From: Bacillota bacterium
GTDB taxonomy: Bacteria; Bacillota; Clostridia; Christensenellales; Aristaeellaceae
Assembly (NCBI GenBank): GCA_023413135.1
Contig: JAEZQK010000029.1
Location: 6,662 to 70,661 of the forward strand
Direction of reading: 5' to 3'
Length of the DNA stretch: 64,000 bases
Below the pieces are notes generated by a model that saw nothing but the letters and a program-made list of their open reading frames with translations, was not told the DNA's origin and did not search any database. Every line of letters starts with the position of its first letter. The first letter of the stretch is position 1. A program made the position numbers and the translations under genes. Positions 50,506 to 59,052 of this stretch are shown here, piece after piece.

Positions 50506-50568
50506 TTTTGAAATATTGCAACAATTTTTCAAAACTATCTTGACAAAAAGCGTGTTGCTGCTTATTAT
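50506..50568 (+). promoter_or_regulatory. Hydrolase promoter and candidate TetR operator
   Basis: TTGACA (50540-50545), 17 bases, TATTAT (50563-50568) is a strong promoter for the hydrolase. Just upstream is the inverted repeat TTTTGAAA/TTTCAAAA (50506-50513 with 50527-50534). A leftward TATAAT (about 50500-50495, minus strand) serves the regulator. Binding at the palindrome would cover both promoters. Confidence 0.65.
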
Positions 50569-50611
50569 GAAATCAGGCGCCGATATTTCAAAACATCAGG
50601 AGGTATTTCGC

Positions 50612-51934
50612 ATGAAAATCGATTTTGGCAACAAGACCGTTGGGGGATTCATGTATGAGTTCGTCCGTGGATTGTCGGCTCAGAACATTGGGGCTGCCGA
50701 GTTTGGCGAATGCATGGAGACCATTGGGCGCATTAAGGACGACGATTTTGAAAGCTGGACTGCCGAGTGGACGGTGCTGGCGGATCAAGTCTCATCTTAT
50801 GCGGCGCGGGAATTGGCCAGAGGTGATAAAACAAGCACCAGGCGGGCTTTTCTGCGTGCTAGCAATTATTACCGCATGGCGGTCTTCTATGTGCCGCATA
50901 CGGACCCAAGGCAGAAGAAGCTGTGGGAACGAAGCCGCGACTGCTTCCGGGAAATGGTTAAGGTATCCGACCGTCCAATCGAGTATGTGGATTTTGCTTT
51001 TGGGAAAGCCACGCTCTCAGGTTATTTCGTATCCGGCGGGGAAGGAAAGCGCCCCACACTCATCGCGCTAGGCGGCTTTGATTCCACCATGGAAGAGGTC
51101 TACGGCTGGATCGGCAACGCGGCGGCGGATTACGGCTGGAATTGCCTCATTTTTGAAGGGCCGGGCCAGTGGAGCGCGCTGATGAACAATCCCGGTCTTG
51201 TTTTTCAGGCGGATTATGAAAAGCCTGTTGGCGCGGCGGTTGACTATTTGGAAACCCGCTCCGATGTGGACATAGACAAAATCGCGATCATTGGGTATTC
51301 TATGGGCGGCTATCTCGCTCCCAGGGGAGCGCTGGAGCCCAGAATAAAGGCATGCATCCCGAATTCTTTGTTTGTCGACTGTGGCGCGGCGGCCAGATCG
51401 GCTATGAAGGGTTTGCTGAAAAACCCCAAAATCATGGATGCCGCCTTCAACATGGCCATGAAAAAGAGCTTGCCTGCACGCTGGAATTTCCAGCATTCCA
51501 AGTGGACGCTTGGCATACAAAACCCCCATGATTGGGTCAAATTCTACGAGCATTTTACAATCAAGGGCTGTGAGAGCCGCTATGCAAGCCCGATGTTGTT
51601 CCTCTTCAGCGAGGACGATATTGTGAACGCAGCCGGACCGGGCGCCGACATCGTGGCAGATATGCTGGATTTCATTCTCAAACTGGGATGCAAGCGCTAT
51701 ATCCGCTTGTTCACAAGGCGCGAGGGGGCGTCCAGCCACTGTCAGATGGGCGGGCTGACATATGCGCATGCTTCGGTGTTCCAGTGGCTGAATCATATTT
51801 TCTATAGCAAACCCATCATGAAAAACAATGATCCGGCGGAAGGCAAATTGTTTATTGACCTGTGCGGAAAGTTCGGAGGAAAGGAAGCGGCTGTAAAGGC
51901 CACTAAGCTGCTTGAAGCCGCAACGCTTATCTGA
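50612..51934 (+). CDS. Alpha/beta hydrolase (FrsA/dipeptidyl-type fold)
   Basis: A cytoplasmic 440-residue enzyme with an N-terminal helical cap of about 150 residues, then the hydrolase core. The core has GGFDSTMEEVYGWIGNAAAD (oxyanion side), the nucleophile elbow GYSMGG, Asp in LFSEDDIV and His in GASSHCQMGG. This layout is like FrsA/2,6-dihydropseudooxynicotine hydrolase-like proteins that cleave C-C or ester bonds in small molecules. The ATG at 50612 has AGGAGGTA upstream. The substrate is unknown. Confidence 0.8.
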   Translation: MKIDFGNKTVGGFMYEFVRGLSAQNIGAAEFGECMETIGRIKDDDFESWTAEWTVLADQVSSYAARELARGDKTSTRRAFLRASNYYRMAVFYVPHTDPRQKKLWERSRDCFREMVKVSDRPIEYVDFAFGKATLSGYFVSGGEGKRPTLIALGGFDSTMEEVYGWIGNAAADYGWNCLIFEGPGQWSALMNNPGLVFQADYEKPVGAAVDYLETRSDVDIDKIAIIGYSMGGYLAPRGALEPRIKACIPNSLFVDCGAAARSAMKGLLKNPKIMDAAFNMAMKKSLPARWNFQHSKWTLGIQNPHDWVKFYEHFTIKGCESRYASPMLFLFSEDDIVNAAGPGADIVADMLDFILKLGCKRYIRLFTRREGASSHCQMGGLTYAHASVFQWLNHIFYSKPIMKNNDPAEGKLFIDLCGKFGGKEAAVKATKLLEAATLI

Positions 51935-52034
51935 TACATATGCAATCAATCAACAGGCGGCTGGTCGGAATTTTTTTGAAGTATTTGATATGGATATGGC
52001 ACAAATACCCGAATACCGAATGATTGTGTATAAG

Positions 52035-52070
52035 CACAAAAATCCCGACGTAGTGGCCGGGATTTTTGTG
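52035..52070 (+). terminator. Terminator after the hydrolase gene
   Basis: A perfect 13-bp stem CACAAAAATCCCG with CGGGATTTTTGTG (52035-52047 with 52058-52070), loop of 10. Its symmetry lets it act in both directions. Confidence 0.8.
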
Positions 52071-52444
52071 TTGTTGTGGCTTACTTGTCGGCGCTGTCTA
52101 TAGTCGCCGAGCCCTTCGTGCCTCTGCCTTTGCCCGCAGGCTTCCTGGCCGGTACAACGCTCGCGGCCTGTGCCATAGGTTCGGTGCTCTCCGGCTCCGC
52201 TGTGATCACAAGCAGCCGCCTTTCACTATCGCCTTGGATGATCTCAGCTTTGGTCATCGCCGTCCGCCATTGCCGCTGTAATTTCTGCCACCGGCTCGAC
52301 AGCGCCTATGCGTCTTCAAGCGCCTGTGCGTATGCCTCTACTACTGATGCGGGAAAGGCTTTAATAGGTTGTTCGTCTCCTTTCCCGTAGATGCTTGGCA
52401 GTACACTTCGGGCCAAGTTGCCCAAAGTGATGGGCCTTATCGAG
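52071..52444. other. Stretch with a possible gene remnant
   Basis: No intact gene is seen. A leftward frame 52081-52257 (58 codons, MTKAEIIQGDSERRLLVITA and a Lys/Gly-rich end) continues an upstream frame that is cut by a TAG, which suggests the tail of a decayed gene of unknown kind. It shows no ribosome site. Confidence 0.4.
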
Positions 52445-53215
52445 TTACACCTTTGCCTTGCGCCGATAAATCTGTATCGACGCTGTACAGGCGACCGTCA
52501 ACAATCCCACGCACCACAAAACTGCGGGTAAGAGGTGTTGATCAATAGCCGAACGCATAAGCAGCGAACGCAGGGATTCTATAATCGGCGTCAGCGGCTG
52601 ATTTTTCGAAACCACGCGCAAAACCATCGGCATGGTGTCTGTCGGCACAAAGCCGGAGCTAAGATACGGGAAAAACAAGATGAAAAAGCTGAATGTTCCC
52701 GCACCGTCGGCAGTTTTGGCAATCAAGCCGAACAAAACGGCAAACCAAGTTATTACAAGCATATACAACAGCAGGATTCCTGCAACAATAACCCATTCCA
52801 TAAAACCAGCCACAGGCCTAAATCCAATGGCGACGGCTACGGCAATAACCAATATCGTGGACAGATAATTGCGCGCGACAGAAGCAAGTACATGCCCCGT
52901 CAAAATGGATGATTGGGATATGGGCATGGAACGGAATCGGTCAATGATACCTCTTGTCATATCCGTATTTATGCTCACTGACGTTACAGCTGCGCAATAA
53001 CCGATGGACAACACAATGACGCCGGGCACGACATAATTCACATAATCGATATCGCCTACATTTATAGCGCCGCCAAACAGGTAGACGAACAGCAACATCA
53101 TCATAACGGGCAGCAGGATAGATGTAATAAGCACATCATAATTACGAACGGAAAGAAGCATACAGCGTTTGAACATAGCCGCCGTATCTATTACGGCGTA
53201 TCTAATTTTTATCAT
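52445..53215 (-). CDS. ABC-2 type exporter permease (DrrB-like)
   Basis: A 256-residue membrane protein with six segments. The family mark RGIIDRFRSMPISQSSILTG follows the second helix, and TFSFFILFFPYLSSGFVPTD is the conserved later part. Members export antibiotics or lipids with a DrrA-type ATPase. It overlaps the ATPase gene by 14 bp and is regulated with it by the upstream TetR gene. Confidence 0.9.
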   Translation of the reverse strand: MIKIRYAVIDTAAMFKRCMLLSVRNYDVLITSILLPVMMMLLFVYLFGGAINVGDIDYVNYVVPGVIVLSIGYCAAVTSVSINTDMTRGIIDRFRSMPISQSSILTGHVLASVARNYLSTILVIAVAVAIGFRPVAGFMEWVIVAGILLLYMLVITWFAVLFGLIAKTADGAGTFSFFILFFPYLSSGFVPTDTMPMVLRVVSKNQPLTPIIESLRSLLMRSAIDQHLLPAVLWCVGLLTVACTASIQIYRRKAKV

Positions 53216-54164
53216 GTCCCTTCACCTCCTTGTCGGTTTTCTCGCCAATAATAGAAAGGAATACGTCCTCAAGAGTTGGCAGCTTCTGTGAAAAACCAGA
53301 AACGGAAATCTCACTGTTTTTCAACAGGTTCAGTATTTCGGTGAGCTGTTCTATGCCGCCATTGGTGGTTACGGATATGGTAAGCGTTTCGCCGTGTAGC
53401 CGCGCATCATATCTTGCCAGCAGGTTGTATGCTTTCCCCATGTCGTTTTCATCGGAAAAAGCGAATTCAATTACTCCACCGGTCAACAGTTTTTTCAACT
53501 TATCCGGCGTTCCCTCGCTTGCAATCACGCCATCATTGAGGATAGCGATGTAGTCGGCAAGCTGATCGGCTTCGTCCAAATACTGCGTCGTCAGGAAAAC
53601 CGTCGTCCCAGTCTGCGACAAGGATTTTATAATTTTCCACATAGCCAAACGGCTTTGGGGGTCGAGCCCGGTGGTGGGCTCGCCAAGGAAAATTATGGAA
53701 GGGTTACCCAAAAGACTCATAGCCAAATCCAATTTGCGGCGCATCCCGCCCGAATAGGTGGATACCCTGCGGTCTGCTGCATCTGTCAAGGCGAACCTCT
53801 CCAACACTTCATCCCATTGCCGCCGCGCCCTTTTAAGATGGCGTAAAGCGGCAATCATTTGTAGGTTTTCTTTGCCGGTCAGTCCTTCGTCCACAGCGGC
53901 GTACTGGCCTGTCAAGCTGATTTGCTCCCGCACTTGATGTGCTTGCCGTACCGTATTGAAGCCGCAAATTTCGGCGCTCCCGCTATCGGGTTGAAGCAAT
54001 GTCGCGAGGATTTTTACCGTTGTGGTCTTTCCCGCCCCATTGGAGCCAAGCAAGGCAAAGATTTGACCTTTCCTCACGGTGAAGTCAATACCTTTCAGCA
54101 CCGAAATCCCTTTGAATGATTTTTTTAAACCGGTTACGGCAATGACCGTGTCATTTTGCCTCAT
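53202..54164 (-). CDS. ABC exporter ATPase (DrrA-like) with altered Walker B
   Basis: The 320 residues contain Walker A GSNGAGKTT (40-48), the signature YSGGMRRKLDLA, and a C-terminal dimer domain typical of DrrA. Walker B reads IIFLGEPTTG: residue 161 is Gly where nearly all ABC ATPases have Asp. The codon is GGC, one base from GAC. The catalytic Glu162 remains. Loss of the Mg-coordinating Asp should weaken or stop ATP use. It overlaps the permease and regulator genes. Confidence 0.88.
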   Translation of the reverse strand: MRQNDTVIAVTGLKKSFKGISVLKGIDFTVRKGQIFALLGSNGAGKTTTVKILATLLQPDSGSAEICGFNTVRQAHQVREQISLTGQYAAVDEGLTGKENLQMIAALRHLKRARRQWDEVLERFALTDAADRRVSTYSGGMRRKLDLAMSLLGNPSIIFLGEPTTGLDPQSRLAMWKIIKSLSQTGTTVFLTTQYLDEADQLADYIAILNDGVIASEGTPDKLKKLLTGGVIEFAFSDENDMGKAYNLLARYDARLHGETLTISVTTNGGIEQLTEILNLLKNSEISVSGFSQKLPTLEDVFLSIIGEKTDKEVKGHDKN

Positions 54165-54774
54165 GGTGATTATCTTCCTCCTTTATGATAAACGCAGTCA
54201 TCATCTCCACAGTGGGCGGGTTAAAATCATCTTTCATAAACTGCTTCATGGTGCAAACCCCCTGTATCACCGAAAAATAGTGCTGTGCCATTTGTTTTGG
54301 GTCGCCGCGCTTGAACTGCCCCAACTTCTGCCCTCGCTCAATGGAACTGGCAATTTGACAGAATAACTGCTTATCGCGCTCCAATATTTCCGCCATCCAC
54401 GGGAAGTCACAGTTCATGATAAAAGGCTGTGAGAGCATCATCATGTATTGCAAAAATTCCTCGCCGTCGGTGAGATCCTTTATGATTTCCTCACTGAACA
54501 TACGGATTGCGCAGGCGGGGGAAGCTTCACCCTCAAATAGCTGTCCGGCCTGTTCCAGCCCACTCAGTGCCTCTGTTACCAACGCGCCGAACAGTTCCTC
54601 TTTGGATTTATAATAGCGATACATTAGCCCCGTGCTTATCCCGGCTGCCTCAGCAATTTCCGCAACGCTGGTGGCTGCCAAGCCTTTTTGGGAAAACAGC
54701 CTCACCGCGGCTGAGCGGATTTTCTCCAGCGTAGCCTCACGCATGGCATCAAACCGCTCCTTCATTTTCGCCAT
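54151..54774 (-). CDS. TetR-family regulator of the exporter
   Basis: A 207-residue protein with a helix-turn-helix (EKIRSAAVRLFSQKGLAATS, then VAEIAEAAGISTGLMYRYYK) and a helical effector domain. It starts the leftward operon regulator-ATPase-permease and overlaps the ATPase gene by 14 bp, so it is autoregulated. An inducer exported by the pump is the usual logic. Confidence 0.88.
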   Translation of the reverse strand: MAKMKERFDAMREATLEKIRSAAVRLFSQKGLAATSVAEIAEAAGISTGLMYRYYKSKEELFGALVTEALSGLEQAGQLFEGEASPACAIRMFSEEIIKDLTDGEEFLQYMMMLSQPFIMNCDFPWMAEILERDKQLFCQIASSIERGQKLGQFKRGDPKQMAQHYFSVIQGVCTMKQFMKDDFNPPTVEMMTAFIIKEEDNHHEAK

Positions 54775-54803
54775 GAACAGTCCTCCCTCCTATATTAAAT
54801 GAA

Positions 54804-54845
54804 TGAATATGTATTCACTATAATCCGGTCATGTTGATTTGTCAA
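54804..54845 (-). promoter_or_regulatory. Exporter operon promoter and TetR operator
   Basis: On the minus strand TTGACA (54845-54840), 17 bases, TATAGT (54822-54817). The palindrome TGAATATGTATTCA (54804-54817) begins at the end of the -10 box and covers the start point. This is the standard position for TetR repression. Confidence 0.8.
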
Positions 54846-55056
54846 GACCAGTTTTTATCACGGTGCAATTTGTTGTCGTAGTCCCTTGAAGGAATTCCCA
54901 AATCGAATCCCGGAATTTCTTTAAAAGCAGAGCAACTTCGGTTCCTCATCTTATTTGATGACGCTTGAACGGGTTCACAAGGCTGCCACATAACGACAAG
55001 TGCAATTGAAAAAAAAGCAATATTGTACCCATAAAATGAGAAATTATACCCAATGT
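54846..55056. other. Non-coding spacer before the polyglutamate operon
   Basis: A 211-bp AT-rich spacer. A leftward short frame has no ribosome site and looks like chance. No repeat or RNA gene is recognised. Confidence 0.5.
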
Positions 55057-55085
55057 TTGACAAGGGGCTTCCGAAGCACTATACT
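55057..55085 (+). promoter_or_regulatory. Promoter of the polyglutamate operon
   Basis: TTGACA (55057-55062), 17 bases, TATACT (55080-55085), a near-perfect vegetative promoter with 45 bp to the first ATG. It probably drives all eight genes to 63013, because no full terminator interrupts them. Confidence 0.85.
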
Positions 55086-55130
55086 TACCTTAAATGGCGG
55101 AGAACGTGAAAATTGAAGGAGGGTATGTTA

Positions 55131-56792
55131 ATGAAAATCGGTAGGCTCGTCAGTGTACTGCTTCTGGTAACTGTTCTTACTCTCGCTGTTACACCGGCTC
55201 TTGCATGTACGCCTCTGGCAGTTGGCTCCAAAGCTTCCGTGGATGGATCCGTCATGGTTTCCCACACCTGTGACGGATGGTACGACCAGCGGATTCAGAT
55301 CGTCCCGGGCGGCGAACATAAAGCCGGCGAGATGGTGGACATCTATGTCGATTTATGCCTGGATACCCGCCCTGACAGAATCCCTCAGAAAGTTGGGGAA
55401 ATTCCCCAGGTTGAAAAGACAAACACATACTTTCATATTGGCTACCCCTTCATGAACGATAAGCAGGTAATGATGGGTGAGTTTACTTGGAGCGGCAGAG
55501 AAGAGGTTGCCAGCTCCAACGGTATGCTCTACATTGCGAACCTTGAGCAGTTGGGCCTCCAGCGCGCCTCCACAGCCCGGGAGGCTGTACAGGTCATGGG
55601 TGAACTGGCAGAGAAATATGGATATGGCGACGGCGGTGAAACGCTTGCCGTAGGCGATGCCAAGGAAGTATGGATTTTTGAGGTCTGCGGCGGCGGCGCT
55701 CTTTGGACGCCCGAAAGCGGGCTCCCCGGCGCGCACTGGGCCGCGCAAAGGCTTGCGGATGATGAAGTCTTTGTGGGAGCCAACCGCGCGCGCATCGGCG
55801 TGATTGACTTTGAAGACGAAGACAACTTCATGGTTTCCACGGGCCTCACCGTGCTTCCCCAGCAGATGGGTTGGTGGAAGGAAGGCGAGTCCTTCAACTT
55901 CGCCAACATATTCAACCCGGAACCCTATGGCGCGCCCTTTTACCAGAGCCGCCGCGAGTGGCGTGCGTTCAGCCTGCTCGCTCCATCCCAGACATTCCCC
56001 GTCCTGGACGAGTATAGCGCATATCCCTTCTCCATCAAGCCAGACGAGAAGGTCAGCGTAAAAGACATCATGGATATCTACAGCGACCATCTTGAGGGAA
56101 CGGCCTATGATCTCACGACGGACGCAGCCTCCGAACCGTTCGGCAATCCCAACCGTTGGCCGGTCAGCACAAGCCAAAAACCGGAAGGACGGGAAGGACA
56201 GGATTGGGAACGTGCCATTGCAATATTCCGCTGCTCCTATAGCTTTGTGTCGCAAAGCCGTTCCTGGCTGCCCGATCCTGTAGGCGGCGTCCTGTGGTTT
56301 GGCGAGGATGCTCCCGATACGACGGTTTATGTTCCCATCTACTGCGGCGTAACCGAGCTTCCTAAGCCCTGGACACAAGGCAAGCGCCATGAGTTTGACC
56401 GTGACAGCGCATGGTGGGCGTTTAACCTGGTGAACAACTGGGCGAATCTTCGTTGGGACGCTATATACAAGGAGATCCGCGAAAAGAAGGCCAGCTACGA
56501 GGATGCTTTCTTTGCGAACCAGCAGGCCCTGGAGGAGCAAGCCGCAGCCCTTTACAAGGAAGATCCCGCCAAGGCGGTGGAATATCTCACCGCGCAAACC
56601 TACGAAAACCTTGAAACCGTGGAAAAGGGCTGGTGGGATTTTGCCTGGCATCTCATCGGCAAATATTACGACGGCGGCATGATCGACGACAAAGGATCCA
56701 TGGGGCGCCCGGGATATCCCAAGGAATACCTTGAGAAGGTGGACTTCGGCGGAACTGCGCTCAAGGATCTTGATTCGATCAATAGCAAGTAA
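55131..56792 (+). CDS. Secreted C69-family peptidase
   Basis: A 553-residue Ntn-hydrolase of the dipeptidase A/U34 family. A signal peptide (1-25, ending PALA) leaves Cys26 as the new N-terminus (CTPLAVGSKASVDGSVMVSH), so export and activation may coincide. HIGYPFMNDKQVMMGEFTW and EVWIFEVCGGG are family strands. C69 enzymes cut small peptides. Here the polyglutamate neighbours suggest gamma-glutamyl chains or dipeptides outside the membrane. The ATG at 55131 has AAGGAGGG upstream. Confidence 0.85.
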   Translation: MKIGRLVSVLLLVTVLTLAVTPALACTPLAVGSKASVDGSVMVSHTCDGWYDQRIQIVPGGEHKAGEMVDIYVDLCLDTRPDRIPQKVGEIPQVEKTNTYFHIGYPFMNDKQVMMGEFTWSGREEVASSNGMLYIANLEQLGLQRASTAREAVQVMGELAEKYGYGDGGETLAVGDAKEVWIFEVCGGGALWTPESGLPGAHWAAQRLADDEVFVGANRARIGVIDFEDEDNFMVSTGLTVLPQQMGWWKEGESFNFANIFNPEPYGAPFYQSRREWRAFSLLAPSQTFPVLDEYSAYPFSIKPDEKVSVKDIMDIYSDHLEGTAYDLTTDAASEPFGNPNRWPVSTSQKPEGREGQDWERAIAIFRCSYSFVSQSRSWLPDPVGGVLWFGEDAPDTTVYVPIYCGVTELPKPWTQGKRHEFDRDSAWWAFNLVNNWANLRWDAIYKEIREKKASYEDAFFANQQALEEQAAALYKEDPAKAVEYLTAQTYENLETVEKGWWDFAWHLIGKYYDGGMIDDKGSMGRPGYPKEYLEKVDFGGTALKDLDSINSK

Positions 56793-56810
56793 TGAAATTG
56801 CGGGTTCGCT

Positions 56811-56841
56811 GCAGGCCGGGACAGATTCTGCCCCGGCCTGC
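56811..56841 (+). other. G/C-rich intercistronic hairpin
   Basis: A perfect 10-bp stem GCAGGCCGGG/CCCGGCCTGC (56811-56820 with 56832-56841), no T run. It lies between the peptidase and DUF6305 genes and may protect or process the message. Confidence 0.6.
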
Positions 56842-56878
56842 CCAAAGGAACAGACTTTTCGGTAAGGAGCAATCTATA

Positions 56879-57466
56879 ATGAAAAAAGCGGTGGTTATTT
56901 TTTTGGTACTTGCGATGTTTACAGCCGTAGCATTTGCTGCTGAAGCACCGGCTGCCGAACCGACACCCGAGACGGCACCCGTCATGGAAGTTCCTAAGCT
57001 GGAAGGCCCATATCTCGTGACCACATGCGGGCAGAGCCCCGGGGCGGTCATGGTCAGCATGTCAGCCATGCAAGCCGGTGTCAAGGCAACGCATAACAAT
57101 AGCCTGACTGCACAGGACATAGCAGCCGGGGAGTTCAAAACGCTGATCGTAACCAGCGGCACGAGCATGAAGGGCATGGGGGCGGCCGGTACCAATGTGG
57201 ATGCGGAGATTGAGCGGTGCATGAAGGTCATCGAGGCCGCCAAGGCGGCAGACATGGTGATTGTAGGCGCCCATATAGAGGGAATGGCCCGCCGTACGGA
57301 CAGCTCAGACGCCGCATCCATCGAAGCGGTTATGGGCGCTGCGGACGTAATCCTGGTGATAGAAGACAGCGACAGTGACGGATTTTTCACCCAATACGCG
57401 CAGGAGAATCAAAAGCCTCTCATCAAGGTAAAGGACGCGCTGGGAATAGGCCCGGTACTACAATAA
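56879..57466 (+). CDS. DUF6305 family secreted protein
   Basis: A product of 195 residues with a signal peptide (about 1-20, cut after AFAA) and a Pro/Ala/Glu linker. From about 45 it has YLVTTCGQSPGAVMVSMSAM, then FKTLIVTSGTSMKGMGAAGT, VIEAAKAADMVIVGAHIEGMARR and DSDSDGFFTQYAQENQKPLI. This Rossmann-like pattern is the DUF6305 family. It could be the soluble binding partner of the permease in the next gene. No function is established. The ATG has GTAAGGAG upstream. Confidence 0.75.
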   Translation: MKKAVVIFLVLAMFTAVAFAAEAPAAEPTPETAPVMEVPKLEGPYLVTTCGQSPGAVMVSMSAMQAGVKATHNNSLTAQDIAAGEFKTLIVTSGTSMKGMGAAGTNVDAEIERCMKVIEAAKAADMVIVGAHIEGMARRTDSSDAASIEAVMGAADVILVIEDSDSDGFFTQYAQENQKPLIKVKDALGIGPVLQ

Positions 57467-57476
57467 TGCACACAAT

Positions 57477-57501
57477 GCGGGGCCGCGGATAGGGGCCCCG
57501 C
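57477..57501 (+). other. G/C-rich intercistronic hairpin
   Basis: An 8-bp stem GCGGGGCC/GGCCCCGC (57477-57484 with 57494-57501) followed by TTCT. It may slow or partly stop transcription before the permease gene. Confidence 0.55.
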
Positions 57502-57529
57502 TTCTAATCCCTGAAAGGGTGTATTCATT

Positions 57530-58864
57530 GTGACTATGTATCTTCATTCGCTGCTGATACTGATCGTGATTGCGCTGGCCTTTGCCGTGGGCAAAAAATT
57601 CCGCCTGACCACAGAGCTTGCCATGTTTGTGGCGACCATAGCGGCACTCATGGCGCACGTTATTTTGCCGATGGGCGTTGACGCCCGCTCGCCGCTTTTC
57701 TTTACGGAGATCGTGCGTCACGTGGTAGAAGGGGCGACCACTTATTTCGATGTATGCCTCATTTTCCTGACGGCCACATTCTTCATGACGCTGTACAAAG
57801 AGGCGGGCGGCGTGGCGTTTATCGTCATTAAGATCGTGAGGGCCTTCCATGCCCACCGTTTTGTATGCTTGATTTTGCTATGCTTTGTCATGCTGATCCC
57901 GGGGGCCATTACAGGGTCCGGTGCTACGGCTGTCCTCACGGTGGGGGCGCTTGTAGGTTCGGTGCTTATGGCCATGGGGGTTCCGGAAAAGCGGAGAGTC
58001 GCTTTGGTATTCCTGCTGGCTGCCATGAGCGCCGCATGCCCCCCCATCAACCTGTGGGCAATGATGGCCGCTGCCGGAGCCAACATGCCCTACGTCGGCT
58101 TTACGCTTCCTTTGGCGGTTCTCTCCATCACCGGAGCCTTGTTCTCCACGTTTTACCTGGCGGGGCGCGGAAAGCCGGTGGATCTTGATAAGGCGCTGGC
58201 AGAGCTTCCGGAAGCGCCCAAAGGCTGGAACTGGTTCCGTGCTGCCCTTCCGTTTGCTGTATTGATCGGCCTCATTGTTGCAGGAAGGATCTGGCCCTTT
58301 TCCTTTCCGGTTGTCGGCCTTCCGCTCGTTTTTATGATCTCGGCCCTTGTGACGGCGCTCATAAGCCCTGTCCGGCTTCATGTTCTTGATGTGGCTTGCG
58401 TAACGGTCAAGAACCTTCTGGGGCTTGTGGGCATCATGGTCGTCGTCGGGATCCTCAACCAAACCATGACACTCACGGGGGCGCGCGGGCTTTTATCCCT
58501 TGCCGTGGTAACGCTTCCCATTGCCGTTCTCTTTGCGACGCTATGGGTGATCCTTCCCGTATCCGAGGGGGTTCTCCAATACGCCGTTGCACCTTTGTTC
58601 GGCGTCCCGCTGATTATGCTCTTTAACATGCTCGGCCTGAATCCGGTGATCTCCCTGGCGAGCTGGGCGGTCATGTGGCCTGTGGGAGACTGCCTGCCGC
58701 CTACCGCCGTTGTCGGCCGGGCGGCTGTGATGGAGTTGAATTACAAGGGTGGCTACTATGGAGGGTTTGTCCGGACGGCGCTCGTCCCCATGCTCTTTAT
58801 TCTGGCCATGTGCACTGCGGTGATGATCTTCAGCAAAGAACTGGGCGCTTTTATCGGAGGGTAA
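57530..58864 (+). CDS. DctM-like (TRAP-type) permease
   Basis: An integral membrane protein of 444 residues with about 11-12 segments. It has two similar halves and a mid-half motif GAITGSGATAVLTVGALVGS, repeated in another form as PVSEGVLQYAVAPLFGVPL, as in the ion transporter superfamily of TRAP large subunits. These move carboxylates with sodium. Polyglutamate neighbours suggest glutamate or short gamma-glutamyl peptides as cargo. The GTG at 57530 has GAAAGGGTG upstream. Confidence 0.75.
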   Translation: MTMYLHSLLILIVIALAFAVGKKFRLTTELAMFVATIAALMAHVILPMGVDARSPLFFTEIVRHVVEGATTYFDVCLIFLTATFFMTLYKEAGGVAFIVIKIVRAFHAHRFVCLILLCFVMLIPGAITGSGATAVLTVGALVGSVLMAMGVPEKRRVALVFLLAAMSAACPPINLWAMMAAAGANMPYVGFTLPLAVLSITGALFSTFYLAGRGKPVDLDKALAELPEAPKGWNWFRAALPFAVLIGLIVAGRIWPFSFPVVGLPLVFMISALVTALISPVRLHVLDVACVTVKNLLGLVGIMVVVGILNQTMTLTGARGLLSLAVVTLPIAVLFATLWVILPVSEGVLQYAVAPLFGVPLIMLFNMLGLNPVISLASWAVMWPVGDCLPPTAVVGRAAVMELNYKGGYYGGFVRTALVPMLFILAMCTAVMIFSKELGAFIGG

Positions 58865-58868
58865 GAGA

Positions 58869-59039
58869 ATGACTTTGATTACAGTCAATACGATCGTCAC
58901 GTGGACGTACTACCTGATCAGCGGTTTCTTCCTTCTGGCCATCGTACGGAACTTTTTAAAAACCCGCAAGATCCAGGAAGCTATCCTGTACGGTATCATG
59001 ATGATTCCGTTCGTTTTGCGCATTTTACGTTTGAAATAA
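58869..59039 (+). CDS. 56-residue membrane protein next to the permease
   Basis: The ATG at 58869 starts 4 bp after the permease stop and uses GGAGGG inside that gene's end. The product MTLITVNTIVTWTYYLISGF continues with FLLAIVRNFLKTRKIQEAIL and ends with a second hydrophobic stretch (YGIMMIPFVLRILRLK). It may serve as a minimal small subunit of the transporter, where classic TRAP systems have a four-helix DctQ protein. Confidence 0.65.
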   Translation: MTLITVNTIVTWTYYLISGFFLLAIVRNFLKTRKIQEAILYGIMMIPFVLRILRLK

Positions 59040-59052
59040 GGAGGGATGCGAA

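Noticed and set aside
55353..56651. Leftward open frame of 432 codons opposite the C69 gene
   Set aside because: It is a shadow frame caused by high GC codon use in the peptidase gene. The opposite strand has a signal peptide, family motifs and promoter.
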